Counted from the first letter of the stretch, positions 36,121-46,877 are shown. The stretch is DNA of 64,000 nt from Geotalea sp. SG265 (GCF_022808985.1 NZ_JAKZFT010000003.1:186001-250000), one strand, 5' to 3'. Numbers and translations: made by a program. Notes: generated by a model not told the origin, from the sequence alone.

Positions 36121-38781
36121 CTATTTCAGTCGTCTGATCTTCTCCAGGCTCTCGCCAAGCACCTGCCTCTTATTGGCAAACTCCAAAATTTTCTCCCGCT
36201 CTTTGGCCACTACCTCGGCCGGAGCACGATCGACAAAACTGGGATTTTCCAGCTTCTTGCTCAGGAACTCCATATCCTTGTCGATTTTGCCTATTTCTTT
36301 CAGCAGGCGTTTTTCCTCCTCTTCCACATTCACCAACCCCTTGAGCGGTACGATAATTTCCACATCCCCCGCAACCTGCAGGGACGCGTCTGCAGGACGG
36401 TCGATGTCCTGGCCAATGGCAAGGTCGGACAGCCTGGCCAGGCTGACAATGTAGACCTCGTTTCTTTTCAGGAGGTTGAGGCTTGCTGAAGATTTGCAAT
36501 CGAGCATGACAGAAATGGCCTTGCTGGGAGGGACTTCCATCTCGCCGCGGATGTTTCTGATGCCGCCGATTACCGCCATAACCAGCTCCATCTCGGCCGC
36601 CCCCTCACCGAAGTTCCATTCGGCCTTCTTCCGTGGGTACTCGGCCAGCATGATGCTGGGGGTGTTCTTTTTGCCCGGCAGAGCCTGCCAGATCTCCTCG
36701 GTAATGAACGGCATGAACGGATGCAGCAGTCTGAGCAAATGCTCCAGGACGGTCCACAAAATGTAGCGGGCGGTCGCCTGCCGTGACGGTTCTCCTTTGT
36801 AAAGGTCGTCCTTGACCAGTTCTATGTACCAATCGCAGAATTCGCTCCAGGTAAAGCGATACAGGGCAGCAGCGGCATCGTTGAACCGATAGGAGGTAAG
36901 ATTATCCTCGACCTCGCAGGCGGTTTCGTTGAGGCGGAAGAGAATCCAGCGGTCGGCATTTGACAGCTCCAGTTCACCGACCTTGACCCCATCTGGATCG
37001 AACCCCTCCAGGTTCATCATGGCAAAGCGGGAGGCATTCCAGATCTTGTTGGCAAAGTTACGATAGCCGGCAATCCGATCCTCTGCCAGCTTGATGTCGC
37101 GCCCCTGGGCGGCAAAGGCGGCAAGGGTAAAGCGGAAGGCGTCGGTACCGTAGGAATCGATGACTGTCAGGGGATCGATGACGTTCCCCTTTGACTTGCT
37201 CATCTTCTGCCCTTGGGCATCGCGCACCAGGGCATGGATGTACACGTCACGGAAGGGAATGTCTTCCATGAAGTGCAGTCCCATCATCATCATTCGGGCA
37301 ACCCAGAAAAAGAGGATATCGAAACCGGTGATCAGGCAGGAGGTGGGGTAGAAGGTTGCCAGTTCGGGGGTCCGGTCAGGCCATCCCATGGTGGAAAATG
37401 GCCAGAGTGCCGAAGAAAACCAGGTATCGAGAACGTCTGTTTCCTGCCTGATTTCGTCGCTGCCGCACTTGCTGCATTTGGCCGGATCAACCTTGGCAAC
37501 GGTAATTTCGCCGCAATGGTCGCAATACCAGGCCGGGATGCGATGCCCCCACCATATCTGGCGGGAAATGCACCAGTCACGGATGTTCTCCATCCATTCA
37601 TAGTAGGTGTTCTCCCACTGCTGGGGAACGATGCGGGTCTTTCCCTCCTTGACGGCGGCAAGCGCCCTTTCTGCCAGCGGTCCGACCTTCACGTACCACT
37701 GCAGGGACATGTACGGCTCGACCACGGTCTTACATCGGTAGCACCCCCCGACGGACAGGGCATGGCTCTGGATTTTATCCAGCAATCCCTGGGCTTCCAG
37801 GTCTGCCACGATCTGTTTCCGGGCGGCAAAACGATCCAAACCTTCGTACTGATGTCCGGCAGCGTTGATGACACCCGATTCATCGAAGATGTTGATCCGG
37901 TCCAGGTTGTGTCGCTTGCCCACCTCGAAATCGTTGAAATCATGGGCCGGCGTAATCTTGACGACACCGGTACCGAACTCCATGTCCACATATTCGTCGG
38001 CAATGATGGGAATCTGCCGGTTGACAAGGGGGAGCATAACCGAGCCGCCGATCAGGTCCCGGTATCGGTCGTCATTGGGATTGACTGCCACGGCAGTATC
38101 TCCGAGCATTGTCTCGGGACGGGTGGTGGCAACTATCAGGTGCCGGCCTGAGCCGACCACCGGGTAGCGGAGATGCCAAAGATGGCCGTCTTTCTCCTCA
38201 TGTTCGACTTCGATGTCGGAAAGTGCCGTATGACAGCGGGGACACCAGTTGATGAGCCGGTTGTCCCGATAGATCAATCCTTCATCGTAAAGGCGGACAA
38301 AGACTTCCCGTACGGCCTTGGAAAGCCCTTCATCCATGGTGAATCGCTCGCGCCCCCAGTCGCAGGAAGCCCCAAGCCGTTTCAACTGGCCGATAATCTG
38401 CCCTCCAGATTGAGCCTTCCATTGCCAGACTCGCTCGGTAAAGGCATCGCGGCCCAATTCATGGCGATCCTTCCCTTCGGCGGCCAGTTGGCGCTCGACC
38501 ACGTTCTGGGTGGCAATGCCGGCATGGTCCGTTCCGGGCATCCAGAGCACATTGAAGCCCTGCATGCGCTTCCAGCGGCAAAGGATGTCCTGGAGGGTGT
38601 TGTTCAGTGCATGTCCCATGTGCAGCACGCCGGTGATGTTGGGAGGAGGAATTACGATGCTGTAGGCCGGCTTGGAGGAAGTCGCCGCCGCAGAAAAATA
38701 CCCCTTCTCTTCCCACTCCCGATACCACTTCCGTTCAACATTCTCAGGGTCATACACTTTTGTTAGTTCTTTGTCCGCCAT
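36121..38781 (-). CDS. valS: Valyl-tRNA synthetase
   Basis: Charges tRNA-Val. 886 residues: class I signatures PPNITGVLHMGHALNN (HIGH motif) and QKMSKSKGN; the editing domain carries ATTRPETMLGDTAVAVNP. A C-terminal coiled coil (EEKRLLKEIGKIDKDMEFLSKKL) is typical of ValRS. The start MADKELTKVYD at 38781 is chosen for GAGG seven bases upstream; an in-frame start six codons earlier has no such site. A terminator just upstream separates it from the response-regulator gene, so valS must have its own promoter in the short leader. Confidence 0.96.
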   Translation of the reverse strand: MADKELTKVYDPENVERKWYREWEEKGYFSAAATSSKPAYSIVIPPPNITGVLHMGHALNNTLQDILCRWKRMQGFNVLWMPGTDHAGIATQNVVERQLAAEGKDRHELGRDAFTERVWQWKAQSGGQIIGQLKRLGASCDWGRERFTMDEGLSKAVREVFVRLYDEGLIYRDNRLINWCPRCHTALSDIEVEHEEKDGHLWHLRYPVVGSGRHLIVATTRPETMLGDTAVAVNPNDDRYRDLIGGSVMLPLVNRQIPIIADEYVDMEFGTGVVKITPAHDFNDFEVGKRHNLDRINIFDESGVINAAGHQYEGLDRFAARKQIVADLEAQGLLDKIQSHALSVGGCYRCKTVVEPYMSLQWYVKVGPLAERALAAVKEGKTRIVPQQWENTYYEWMENIRDWCISRQIWWGHRIPAWYCDHCGEITVAKVDPAKCSKCGSDEIRQETDVLDTWFSSALWPFSTMGWPDRTPELATFYPTSCLITGFDILFFWVARMMMMGLHFMEDIPFRDVYIHALVRDAQGQKMSKSKGNVIDPLTVIDSYGTDAFRFTLAAFAAQGRDIKLAEDRIAGYRNFANKIWNASRFAMMNLEGFDPDGVKVGELELSNADRWILFRLNETACEVEDNLTSYRFNDAAAALYRFTWSEFCDWYIELVKDDLYKGEPSRQATARYILWTVLEHLLRLLHPFMPFITEEIWQALPGKKNTPSIMLAEYPRKKAEWNFGEGAAEMELVMAVIGGIRNIRGEMEVPPSKAISVMLDCKSSASLNLLKRNEVYIVSLARLSDLAIGQDIDRPADASLQVAGDVEIIVPLKGLVNVEEEEKRLLKEIGKIDKDMEFLSKKLENPSFVDRAPAEVVAKEREKILEFANKRQVLGESLEKIRRLK

Positions 38782-38806
38782 CAACAACCTCTTGAGCATA
38801 AATTGA

Positions 38807-38831
38807 ATAAAAAAGGGGATGCGAAATCCCC
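38807..38831 (-). terminator. Intrinsic terminator after the acidic-linker response regulator
   Basis: GGGGAT (38815-38820) pairs with ATCCCC (38826-38831) around a five-base loop; the minus strand continues TTTTTTATT. It also has a T run on the plus side, so it could act in both directions. Confidence 0.75.
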
Positions 38832-38858
38832 GTTTTTAATACCTATCCAGCAACAGGA

Positions 38859-40040
38859 TCAGCTGCCCGATCCTTCCTTGAGCTTACGAATTTCTTCCTT
38901 GATCAGAGCCTCAGCCAGGTCAGGCACCACTTCCCAGACTATTTTTTCGATAATCTCACGGGAAATGCCTGAAAGAGCAGCCGCCAGCTGTGCCTCGGTG
39001 ATGACCGGCTGTTGACTGGGAGGAGCAGACTCGCCGCCAGCAGCGAAAGAGACCGGTGCCGGTTCAGGAGTAACCGGAGAAGTAAGTTCCTCCACCGCCT
39101 CACCAGCATCTTCGAAAGAAAAGGCCATTTCCGGTGCCGGCTCATCTGCTTCTGGAGCAAAATCGAATGCGGAATCTACAGCGGCAACGGGTTCGGCAAG
39201 CGGCTCCATTTCTGCAGGTTCTTCCTCCTGAAAGGCAAAACTCTGCTCGTCCACCGGCTCCCACCCCGTCTCCACCGGCTGTACTTCAACTGGAGCTTCG
39301 GCAGCCGTTGCACGCCCCAGGTCTTCATTGATGTCGGCGAAGGAAAAGGCATCATCCACCAGTTGGCTGGTGGCCGCTGGTACCGCAACGCGATCCTGTT
39401 CCTCAACTACTCCGAAGTCTGCAGCACCGGCTGTGGATAGATCATCTATTTCGAAGGCGCCCCAGAGATCGTCATCGAGAGATCCCTCCACAGCCTCCTC
39501 GCCAAGGGCAAAGACCTCGTCGGCATTTTCTTCCAAGACCGGTTCCACGGCAAAGGCCTGGGCAAGATCGTTCACCGCAGATGCTGTCGCCGCCTGAACC
39601 GGCGGAGCAGCAGGCTCCGGCAATACCATTGCGACCGTGGGGCCGGCTGTAGACGCTGCTCCCCGCGCTTTACCCATTTCGATCAATTTCTGTACCCGGT
39701 CGATCAGCTGCTGGGATTCGAAGGGTTTTGAAATGAAGTCGTCGGCACCGCTCTGCTTGGCTTTATCTTCATCGAAGGGCTCAAAGGCACCGGTCATGAG
39801 AAGGAGCGGTATGGCGCTCAGCTTTGGATCCTGCCGAATGCCCGCACAGACTTCATAGCCGTTTTTGCCTGGCATCAGCGCATCCACGAGAATAATATCT
39901 GGAACTATCTGCCTGGCTTTTTCCAGAGCTGCGTCACCGTTATCGACGACGGACAGCTCATAATCTTCATTGGCGAAGATTATTCCAACGACTTTCTGAA
40001 TGGTGATGCTGTCGTCGGCAAGGAGCAATTTTTTGCTCAT
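38859..40040 (-). CDS. Response regulator with long acidic Pro/Ala linker
   Basis: 393 residues: an N-terminal receiver (ADD at 8-10, phospho-Asp D53 in IILVDALMPG, SKPF lysine), then about 220 residues of low-complexity acidic, Ala/Pro-rich sequence with repeated FAFE/FSFED-like patches, and a short C-terminal helical region (AALSGISREIIEKIVWEVVPDLAEALIKEEIRKL). There is no DNA-binding or enzymatic domain. The layout recalls FrzS/gliding-type receiver proteins and may act by partner binding. Transcribed after the beta-lactamase-fold gene, about 127 bases away. Confidence 0.85.
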   Translation of the reverse strand: MSKKLLLADDSITIQKVVGIIFANEDYELSVVDNGDAALEKARQIVPDIILVDALMPGKNGYEVCAGIRQDPKLSAIPLLLMTGAFEPFDEDKAKQSGADDFISKPFESQQLIDRVQKLIEMGKARGAASTAGPTVAMVLPEPAAPPVQAATASAVNDLAQAFAVEPVLEENADEVFALGEEAVEGSLDDDLWGAFEIDDLSTAGAADFGVVEEQDRVAVPAATSQLVDDAFSFADINEDLGRATAAEAPVEVQPVETGWEPVDEQSFAFQEEEPAEMEPLAEPVAAVDSAFDFAPEADEPAPEMAFSFEDAGEAVEELTSPVTPEPAPVSFAAGGESAPPSQQPVITEAQLAAALSGISREIIEKIVWEVVPDLAEALIKEEIRKLKEGSGS

Positions 40041-40167
40041 CTATCCCTCCTTCGATGGGACTTGGCAAAGGACGCTGGTTGGGCGGGAATGCGCATAAAT
40101 GGGCGAATAAGTGCGAAAAACCTAGCACAATGGCCATAGTGTGTCAAGTTATTTGCCTTTTCAGGAA

Positions 40168-41337
40168 TCACTGGTATTCAAGCCCCGACAATCCACCTGT
40201 CACGGTCAAAGCTGGCGCAAAAGCTTCTACGGCCGCACTTGACAAGGCACTTCTCAGCTCATTGAAATTCCTGGTGTTTTTATAATCCAACCGGGAGGTA
40301 AGCACAACCACGAACAGGTCTTTAGCCGGGTCGATCCAGACAGAGGAGCCTGAATAGCCGGTGTGGCCGTACGATATGGGGGAGAAGCCGTTCCCCCGGG
40401 GCGAAGAATAGGGCGAATCGATATCCCAGCCGAGCCCCCTTACCACTTTACCTCCACGGGAGAAATAGGGTGCCGTCATCTGATCGACGACCCGCCGGGA
40501 AAGGATCTGCCTTCCCTCGTAGGTACCACGGTTAAGCATCATTCTGCAGAATCTGCCCAGATCACCGGCGGTGCTGAAAAGGCCGGCGTGTCCGGCGACT
40601 CCTCCCAGTTGCCGGGCCACATAATCCTGGGCCTGGCCAAACATGAGGGTTTTGTCCGTATCGAGGGTGGCAGCATAGCGCTGCACATCATCCTTGTTGG
40701 GATTGAAGGCGGTATCGTTCATTCCCAAGGGCCTGAAAAAACTTTCTGCAGCATAGGAATCAAGTCCCTTCCCCGAAACCCTCTTTACCGAATCTGCCAG
40801 GAGGATGAAATTAATGTCCGCATACTTGAACCGGCTCCACACCGTGCCTTTCATTTTTTGGGTCGCGGCTCCGTTAACAGCGCTTTGCATAGTGTTTTCA
40901 GAGGAGAGGGGAAAGTCGTCGAGGCATGATGTATGGGTGAGGAGATTGACCATGAGCAGGTCGTCTTTCATGTGGCCGTAAAATTCCGGGTACAATTTTT
41001 CGACCGGGTCGACCAGACTGAGCTTTCCCTCTTCCATCAGCTTCAGGATGGCCGGGGTCGTTGCTATGACCTTGGTGAGAGAGGCAATATCGAAGACGGT
41101 ATCCACGGTCATCGCCCGGGCATTGGGAGCGCTGGAAACTTTGCCGTAGGCTTTCTCAAACAGGACACCGGCGTGATCGCCGACAAGTACCACGCCTCCG
41201 GCTATGAGACCACCGGAAATCGCACCATCCATCAGTTGATCAACCTTTGCATGACTGTCAGTAACCAGCAAGGCTTCATCGGCGGCATGGGCTGGTGTGG
41301 CGATGAAAATGAAAAAAGCAAAAAGGTAGCGGATCAA
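40168..41337 (-). CDS. Periplasmic serine hydrolase, beta-lactamase (class C/EstB) fold
   Basis: 389 residues with a cleavable signal (FIATPAHAADEA). SxxK is S86-LTK89 in DIASLTKVIAT; the second motif is YADIN where YxN is usual; the third is GHTGYSG, replacing KTG. These fit the penicillin-binding-like serine hydrolase/esterase family. True beta-lactamase activity is not implied; the substrate is unknown and could be a peptidoglycan peptide or an ester. Confidence 0.85.
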   Translation of the reverse strand: MIRYLFAFFIFIATPAHAADEALLVTDSHAKVDQLMDGAISGGLIAGGVVLVGDHAGVLFEKAYGKVSSAPNARAMTVDTVFDIASLTKVIATTPAILKLMEEGKLSLVDPVEKLYPEFYGHMKDDLLMVNLLTHTSCLDDFPLSSENTMQSAVNGAATQKMKGTVWSRFKYADINFILLADSVKRVSGKGLDSYAAESFFRPLGMNDTAFNPNKDDVQRYAATLDTDKTLMFGQAQDYVARQLGGVAGHAGLFSTAGDLGRFCRMMLNRGTYEGRQILSRRVVDQMTAPYFSRGGKVVRGLGWDIDSPYSSPRGNGFSPISYGHTGYSGSSVWIDPAKDLFVVVLTSRLDYKNTRNFNELRSALSSAAVEAFAPALTVTGGLSGLEYQ

Positions 41338-41356
41338 GGCACCACGTTCCCCGATC

Positions 41357-41764
41357 CTAGTTGATCCTGAAGTTGACGGACTTCAGGATATTGCCATCTT
41401 CATCGAGAGCTTCCACCCGCCAGTCGCCATTGGCACCCTTTTCGATGAGTTTCCTGCTGTAGGTACGCCAGCGCGTTCCCTTCACCGGAAGATCGTATTC
41501 TGCGACAACATGATCGTTTTTGTACCAGACGTGCTTTATGGCCGCTTCGTCTTCCCCATCCTTGCTCAGGCGGGTAAAACAAAAAAGCGCCTTCACCGAA
41601 GATGATGAAATGCGCCTGACGGAATCGATGGGATTGCCCTTGACGATTTTGGTCGTCACCGCCATTTCAGTGATCCTGACCTCACCTGCACGAGCATGAG
41701 CAGAAGCGATAACAATACCGACAATAACAATTAGCGATAACAACCCTGGTAGCCCAATCCTCAT
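41357..41764 (-). CDS. DUF2914-type exported protein
   Basis: 135 residues with an N-terminal signal or anchor helix (LLSLIVIVGIVIASAHARA). The remainder fits DUF2914: FCFTRLSKDGEDEAAIKHVWYKND, WRTYSRKLIEKGANGDWRVEALDEDGNIL. These are beta-sandwich proteins of unknown function. The ATG at 41764 is chosen for GGAGG six bases upstream. Lies between argJ and the serine hydrolase. Confidence 0.78.
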   Translation of the reverse strand: MRIGLPGLLSLIVIVGIVIASAHARAGEVRITEMAVTTKIVKGNPIDSVRRISSSSVKALFCFTRLSKDGEDEAAIKHVWYKNDHVVAEYDLPVKGTRWRTYSRKLIEKGANGDWRVEALDEDGNILKSVNFRIN

Positions 41765-41814
41765 AAAGCCTCCGCATGATTTTGCTGATTTTCCCGCCCC
41801 CTTCGGCAAACGGC

Positions 41815-42996
41815 CTAAGTCCGGTAATCAGCATTGATCTTGACATAGTCGTAGGACAGGTCGCTGGTGTAGACGGTAGCCTTTCCCTGCCCGAGCTTCA
41901 GATCCACGGTCACGGTAAACTCTTTTTTCTTCAGGACCCGGGAGCCCAGTTCTTCAGCGGTCCCGCCGGCAAAGAACCCATTTTGAACCATCTGCACGTC
42001 ATCAAAAAATAGTGCGACCCGGTCGGCATCCACCTGGGCACCAGAATATCCCACTGCCGCAAGAATCCTGCCCCAATTGGCGTCCTGGCCGAAAAAGGCT
42101 GTCTTGACCAGGGATGAGTTGGCAATGGCCATGGCTGCTGTTTTCGCGTCGGCAACGGAAGAAGCCCCTTTAACGATTATCCTGACGAATTTCGTTGCCC
42201 CCTCGCCATCCTTTACGATCTGCTGTGCCAAAGACAGCAATACTTCCTGCAGATTGGCTCTGAATATGTCTGCATCCTTGCTTTCTTCTCCGATTGCGGG
42301 ATTCCCGGCCATGCCGTTGGCAAGGATCAGGGCAGTATCATTGGTGGAAGTATCGCCGTCGACGGAAATGATGTTGAAAGAGGCATCATTGGCTTCACTG
42401 AAGACTTTCTTCAGCCATGACCGCTCAACGGCAGCATCCGTGACGATGAACGCCAGCATTGTCGCCATGTTGGGCATGATCATCCCCGCCCCCTTGGCAA
42501 CACCGGCAATGGTATAGGGAACACCTGAAGCCTCGCCGTGGCGGACCTCCATTTTGGGGAAGGTGTCCGTGGTCATAATGGCACAGGAAATATCTTCGAA
42601 AGTGCCGCCTGCAAGTCCCTCGATCAGTTTCGGCACCGCTTTCCGCAACCGCTCCATGGGGAGCGCCTGGCCGATGACTCCCGTCGATGCAACCTGGACA
42701 ATGTCGTCTGAGATACACAGACCTTCGGCGACAAGGCGTGACGTTTCCCGGGCATCGTCCATGCCCCTGGTGCCGGTACAGGCGTTGGCATTGCCGCTAT
42801 TGACGACGATGGCCTGGCAAACGCCTTCCTGAATCCGTTCCATCCCCAGGAGAACCGGGGCCGCCTTCACCTTATTGGTGGTGAATACGCCTGCCGCCAC
42901 AGCAGGCGCTTCTGAAAAGATCAATCCGAAATCGAGCCGCCCCGGCTTTTTAACCGCAGCCTCCACGGCCGCAAATTTGAATCCTTTTACTGACAT
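41815..42996 (-). CDS. argJ: Bifunctional glutamate N-acetyltransferase/ornithine acetyltransferase
   Basis: Makes N-acetylglutamate and recycles the acetyl group in arginine synthesis. 393 residues. The self-cleavage site and nucleophile is T179 in GMIMPNMATMLAFI. Other family motifs are IVVNSGNANACTG, VDGDTSTND and GRILAAVGYSGA. Starts 17 bases after the secA stop. Confidence 0.96.
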   Translation of the reverse strand: MSVKGFKFAAVEAAVKKPGRLDFGLIFSEAPAVAAGVFTTNKVKAAPVLLGMERIQEGVCQAIVVNSGNANACTGTRGMDDARETSRLVAEGLCISDDIVQVASTGVIGQALPMERLRKAVPKLIEGLAGGTFEDISCAIMTTDTFPKMEVRHGEASGVPYTIAGVAKGAGMIMPNMATMLAFIVTDAAVERSWLKKVFSEANDASFNIISVDGDTSTNDTALILANGMAGNPAIGEESKDADIFRANLQEVLLSLAQQIVKDGEGATKFVRIIVKGASSVADAKTAAMAIANSSLVKTAFFGQDANWGRILAAVGYSGAQVDADRVALFFDDVQMVQNGFFAGGTAEELGSRVLKKKEFTVTVDLKLGQGKATVYTSDLSYDYVKINADYRT

Positions 42997-43013
42997 GGCA
43001 TTCTCCGGAAGAT

Positions 43014-45701
43014 TTATTTACCGCAGCACTGCTTGTACTTCTTGCCGCTGCCGCACGGGCACGGCTCGTTGCGGCCCACCTTCTTGCTGGTGACCGGCTG
43101 CTGGACCTGGGCTTCATCTCCGGCATTGAAAACGAGGCGCTGGCGCTTCTGCTGCTGTTCCTCGATCCTTTCCACGTCTTCTTCGCGAGCTATCTGCACC
43201 CAGAAAATCTTTTCGACGACCTCTTCACGGATACGTCCCATCATGTCTATGAATAGCTGATAAGCCTCTTTTTTATACTCCTGTTTGGGGTCCTTCTGTC
43301 CATAGCCCCTCAGGCCGATACCTTCCTTCAGATGGTCGATGGACAACAGGTGGTCCTTCCACTGGGCGTCGATGCTCTGCAGCATTATGACCTTGATCAG
43401 GTGGTCGATCAGTTCGTCCCCGAACTCGGCAACCTTCGCATTAAACAGCTCCTGGACCTTCTCCTGTAACAGATCGCGCAGATTGGTCGGAGTGAGACGA
43501 TCCATGGTCTCTGCGGGAATATCCACATGGAAGCCGAACAGCTTGAAGAGCGACTCGCTCAGCCCCTGCCAGTTCCATTCGGCTGCAGGAACTTTGTCGA
43601 TAGCATAGTCTTCGGCCAGATCAGCAACGGTGTCGTTGACCATCTCGACAAAGCTTTCCCGGATCGATTCACCGCCAAGAATTTCGCGGCGCTGGGCATA
43701 AATGACCTCGCGTTGCTTGTTCATGACGTCATCGTAGTCGATCAGATGCTTCCTGATCTCGAAGTTGTGGGCCTCCACCTTCTTCTGAGCGTTTTCGATC
43801 GCCCTGGTGATCAGACCGTGGGTAATCGCCTCCCCTTCCTCGATTTTCAGCATGTCCATGATTTTAGATACGCGCTCTGAGCCGAAGATGCGCAGCAGGT
43901 CGTCCTGAAGCGACAGATAAAAACGGGAGGAACCGGGGTCCCCCTGGCGGCCGGAACGACCGCGCAGCTGGTTATCAATGCGGCGGGATTCGTGGCGCTC
44001 GGTACCCAGGATATGGAGACCGCCAAGCTGCACGACTTCATCATGCTCTTTAGCACACTGTTCCTTGAATTGGGCCGATACCCTGGCGAACTCCTCCTCG
44101 GAAGCCTCGGGATTGCTCCGTCGCCATTGCTTGGACAGGGCCTCCGCATTGCCACCAAGGAGGATATCGGTACCACGGCCGGCCATGTTGGTGGCGATGG
44201 TCACCATTCCCTTGCGCCCGGCCTGGGCCACTATCTCCGCCTCCTTTTCATGCTGCTTCGCATTGAGGACAAAGTGGGGAATTCCCTGACGACGCAACAG
44301 TTCGGCCAGTTCTTCCGATTTTTCGATGGAGATGGTGCCGACCAACACCGGCTGCCCCTTGGCATGAAGTTCCTTGACCTCCTCAATCACGGCATTGAAC
44401 TTCTCCCGCTCGGTTTTGTAAATAACGTCCGGGAAGTCGGGGCGTAAAAGAGGTCTGTTGGTGGGAATGACCGTTACGTCCAGCTTGTAGATCTTGTGGA
44501 ACTCCTCGGCTTCGGTATCGGCGGTTCCAGTCATACCGGAGAGCTTTTCGTACATGCGGAAGTAGTTCTGGAAGGTAATGGTGGCCAGGGTCTGGTTCTC
44601 GTTTTCGATCTTCACCCCTTCCTTTGCCTCAATGGCCTGGTGCAGACCGTCGGACCAGCGGCGCCCCGGCATCAGGCGGCCAGTGAATTCATCGACGATG
44701 ATGACTTCCCCTTCCTTGACCACATAATCCACGTCCCGCTTGAACAAGGCATGGGCACGCAATGCCTGGTTCACATGGTGAAGGGTCTCGATATCGCGGG
44801 GATCGTAAAGATTTTCAATCTTCAGCAGTTTCTCAACCTTCAGCACCCCTTCCTCGGTCAGGGTGGCGGATTTTGCCTTTTCGTCGACAGTAAAGTCCCC
44901 CGTATAGCGTTTCCGTTTGCCAGACAAGGTATTGGCCTCTTCTTCAATGACCTCCCCCTTTTTCAGCAGAGGAATGATCCGGTCGATGATGTAGTACTTG
45001 TCGGTGGAGTCTTCAGTGGGACCGGAGATGATGAGCGGCGTTCTTGCCTCGTCGATGAGAATTGAATCAACCTCGTCCACGATGGCAAAATGAAAATCGC
45101 GCTGTACGTAATCTTCAAGGGCAAATTTCATGTTGTCCCGAAGGTAGTCGAACCCAAACTCATTGTTGGTGCCATATGTGATATCGGCGTTGTATGCTTC
45201 ACGGCGTTCATCGTCATCCAGGCCGTGAATGATGACACCGACCGTCAGACCGAGAAAGTTGTGAATTCGGCCCATCCATTCCGAGTCGCGCCTGGCCAGA
45301 TAATCGTTGACGGTGACAACATGGACACCTTTGCCGGTGATGGCGTTGAGGTAGGAAGGAAGCGTCGCCACCAGAGTTTTACCTTCACCGGTCTTCATTT
45401 CGGCAATTTTGCCCTGGTGCAGCACCATGCCGCCAATCAATTGCACGTCGAAGTGGCGCATGCCGAGCACCCTTTTGCCCGCCTCGCGGCAAACGGCAAA
45501 AGCCTCGGGCAACAGGGAATCGAGGGTCTCGCCGCGGCCGTACCGTTCCTTGAACTCGGCCGTCTTATTGCGCAACTGCTCATCGGAAAGTTTGCTGATG
45601 GATTGTTCAAGATTATTGATCTGCTCGACAACGGGCCAGAGCCGCTTCAGCTCCCGCTCGTTTTTACTGCCGACAATTTTTTTAATGAGAGCGCTGAACA
45701 T
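43014..45701 (-). CDS. secA: Protein translocase ATPase SecA
   Basis: Motor that drives preproteins through SecYEG. 895 residues. Walker A is MKTGEGKT, with [30 protein letters not shown] and [15 protein letters not shown] helicase motifs. A C-terminal zinc site, [13 protein letters not shown], allows SecB/ribosome binding. GGAG lies upstream of the ATG. The 158-base gap to the HD-GYP gene is the likely promoter region; no secM-like regulator is seen. Confidence 0.97.
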   Translation of the reverse strand: MFSALIKKIVGSKNERELKRLWPVVEQINNLEQSISKLSDEQLRNKTAEFKERYGRGETLDSLLPEAFAVCREAGKRVLGMRHFDVQLIGGMVLHQGKIAEMKTGEGKTLVATLPSYLNAITGKGVHVVTVNDYLARRDSEWMGRIHNFLGLTVGVIIHGLDDDERREAYNADITYGTNNEFGFDYLRDNMKFALEDYVQRDFHFAIVDEVDSILIDEARTPLIISGPTEDSTDKYYIIDRIIPLLKKGEVIEEEANTLSGKRKRYTGDFTVDEKAKSATLTEEGVLKVEKLLKIENLYDPRDIETLHHVNQALRAHALFKRDVDYVVKEGEVIIVDEFTGRLMPGRRWSDGLHQAIEAKEGVKIENENQTLATITFQNYFRMYEKLSGMTGTADTEAEEFHKIYKLDVTVIPTNRPLLRPDFPDVIYKTEREKFNAVIEEVKELHAKGQPVLVGTISIEKSEELAELLRRQGIPHFVLNAKQHEKEAEIVAQAGRKGMVTIATNMAGRGTDILLGGNAEALSKQWRRSNPEASEEEFARVSAQFKEQCAKEHDEVVQLGGLHILGTERHESRRIDNQLRGRSGRQGDPGSSRFYLSLQDDLLRIFGSERVSKIMDMLKIEEGEAITHGLITRAIENAQKKVEAHNFEIRKHLIDYDDVMNKQREVIYAQRREILGGESIRESFVEMVNDTVADLAEDYAIDKVPAAEWNWQGLSESLFKLFGFHVDIPAETMDRLTPTNLRDLLQEKVQELFNAKVAEFGDELIDHLIKVIMLQSIDAQWKDHLLSIDHLKEGIGLRGYGQKDPKQEYKKEAYQLFIDMMGRIREEVVEKIFWVQIAREEDVERIEEQQQKRQRLVFNAGDEAQVQQPVTSKKVGRNEPCPCGSGKKYKQCCGK

Positions 45702-45859
45702 TCGGTAGTATCTCCTGATTTTATTGGTTACGGTTAAAAACAGGTTAAACTACCATAACTACATGAATTGCTCAACAGAAAAGGTCGCTGGAATCAAGCG
45801 CGGCGGCAGATAGCGCCGGCAGACAGGGAAGGGAAAAGGCGATTTTCATTGGAAAGTGA

Positions 45860-46756
45860 TCAGCAATTGCCGACCATGCTGAAGAGGCGTGCTTCGAATC
45901 GCTTTGCAGCCGGAGTCGAAGGCTCGTTTTCCCGGCTGATGTCATCAAGGGCATTGAGAAAAGCTTCCACCACCCGGGGGTCGAATTGGCCGCCGGCGTT
46001 GGAGTAGAGTTCTTCCAGGGCTTCACGCATGAGAAGCGATGAGCGGTAAGGCCGTTCCGAGGTCATGGCATCGAAGGCATCCGCAACGGCAAGAATTCTC
46101 GCCGCCAGGGGAATGGCATGCCCCTTGAGGCCGTAGGGATATCCCGTGCCGTCAAAACGCTCGTGATGGTGAAGCACCACCTGGCTCTCCTCTTTCAATG
46201 GTTTTACGCAATCGAGCAGTTCAGCTCCGTGGACGGTATGCCTCCTGATGGCCGCCTGTTCGTCGGGGGAAAGCGGCTGTTCTTTGACGAGAATAGCGGT
46301 CGGCACCCAGAGCATTCCCACGTCGTGGAAAAGGGCTGCCTTTTCAAGGGATTTCAGTTGCTCCTCGGCAAGCCCCATGGCTCTGCCGATCTTCACCGAT
46401 ACGCTGGCTACACGCTCGCTATGGCCGCTGGCATAGGGATCGTGGGCGTCGACGGCGGAAACAAGCGCTTTCATACAGGCACCGTAGCGATCTTCCATCT
46501 CGTTCAGGGCCTCCATGAGCCGAACATTCTCGCCAGCCAGAGCCCAATTTTTCTCCACCTGGCGCAGGGTGGAAATGCGCTCCAGATGCAGGAACATCAG
46601 AAGCAGACCGAGCATTGCCACGGCTATGCAAATTGCTGTTTCCATCCTCGCGCTGCCGGAAAAGGAAGAAATGGCTCCAAAGAGCATCACTCCCGTCACG
46701 GCAAGTACGACCAGCGAGGTGGTCAGATGTTTGTATTTTCGGATAAGCTGTCCCAT
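45860..46756 (-). CDS. Membrane-anchored HD-GYP domain protein
   Basis: 298 residues: two membrane helices (about 12-33 and 38-58), a short coiled coil, then an HD-GYP domain. Metal-binding HD is at 144-145 (LFHDVGMLWVP); the signature HHERFDGTGYP follows at about 197-207, and AVADAFDAMTSERPYR is intact. Relative to the usual HDIGK, the lysine is Met148. It probably degrades cyclic dinucleotides (c-di-GMP, or cGAMP as shown for some HD-GYPs), which matters given the riboswitch at 23.9 kb. Activity is inferred. Confidence 0.88.
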   Translation of the reverse strand: MGQLIRKYKHLTTSLVVLAVTGVMLFGAISSFSGSARMETAICIAVAMLGLLLMFLHLERISTLRQVEKNWALAGENVRLMEALNEMEDRYGACMKALVSAVDAHDPYASGHSERVASVSVKIGRAMGLAEEQLKSLEKAALFHDVGMLWVPTAILVKEQPLSPDEQAAIRRHTVHGAELLDCVKPLKEESQVVLHHHERFDGTGYPYGLKGHAIPLAARILAVADAFDAMTSERPYRSSLLMREALEELYSNAGGQFDPRVVEAFLNALDDISRENEPSTPAAKRFEARLFSMVGNC

Positions 46757-46814
46757 GTAGCCACCTGTTTAGTCAGCATATCGACAGCTCCGAGACAAAC
46801 TTGAATCTATTTTG

Positions 46815-46847
46815 CAAAAAAGGCCTCCCATGGCAATGGGAGGCCCT
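46815..46847 (-). terminator. Strong intrinsic terminator after the DUF4140/4139 gene
   Basis: A 10-bp perfect stem, 46822-46831 with 46836-46845, around a GGCA tetraloop; the minus strand continues TTTTTTG. It separates the upstream genes from the HD-GYP gene. Confidence 0.88.
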
Positions 46848-46877
46848 TTTACGTTCTCATTTTCTTACGGTCCGGCT

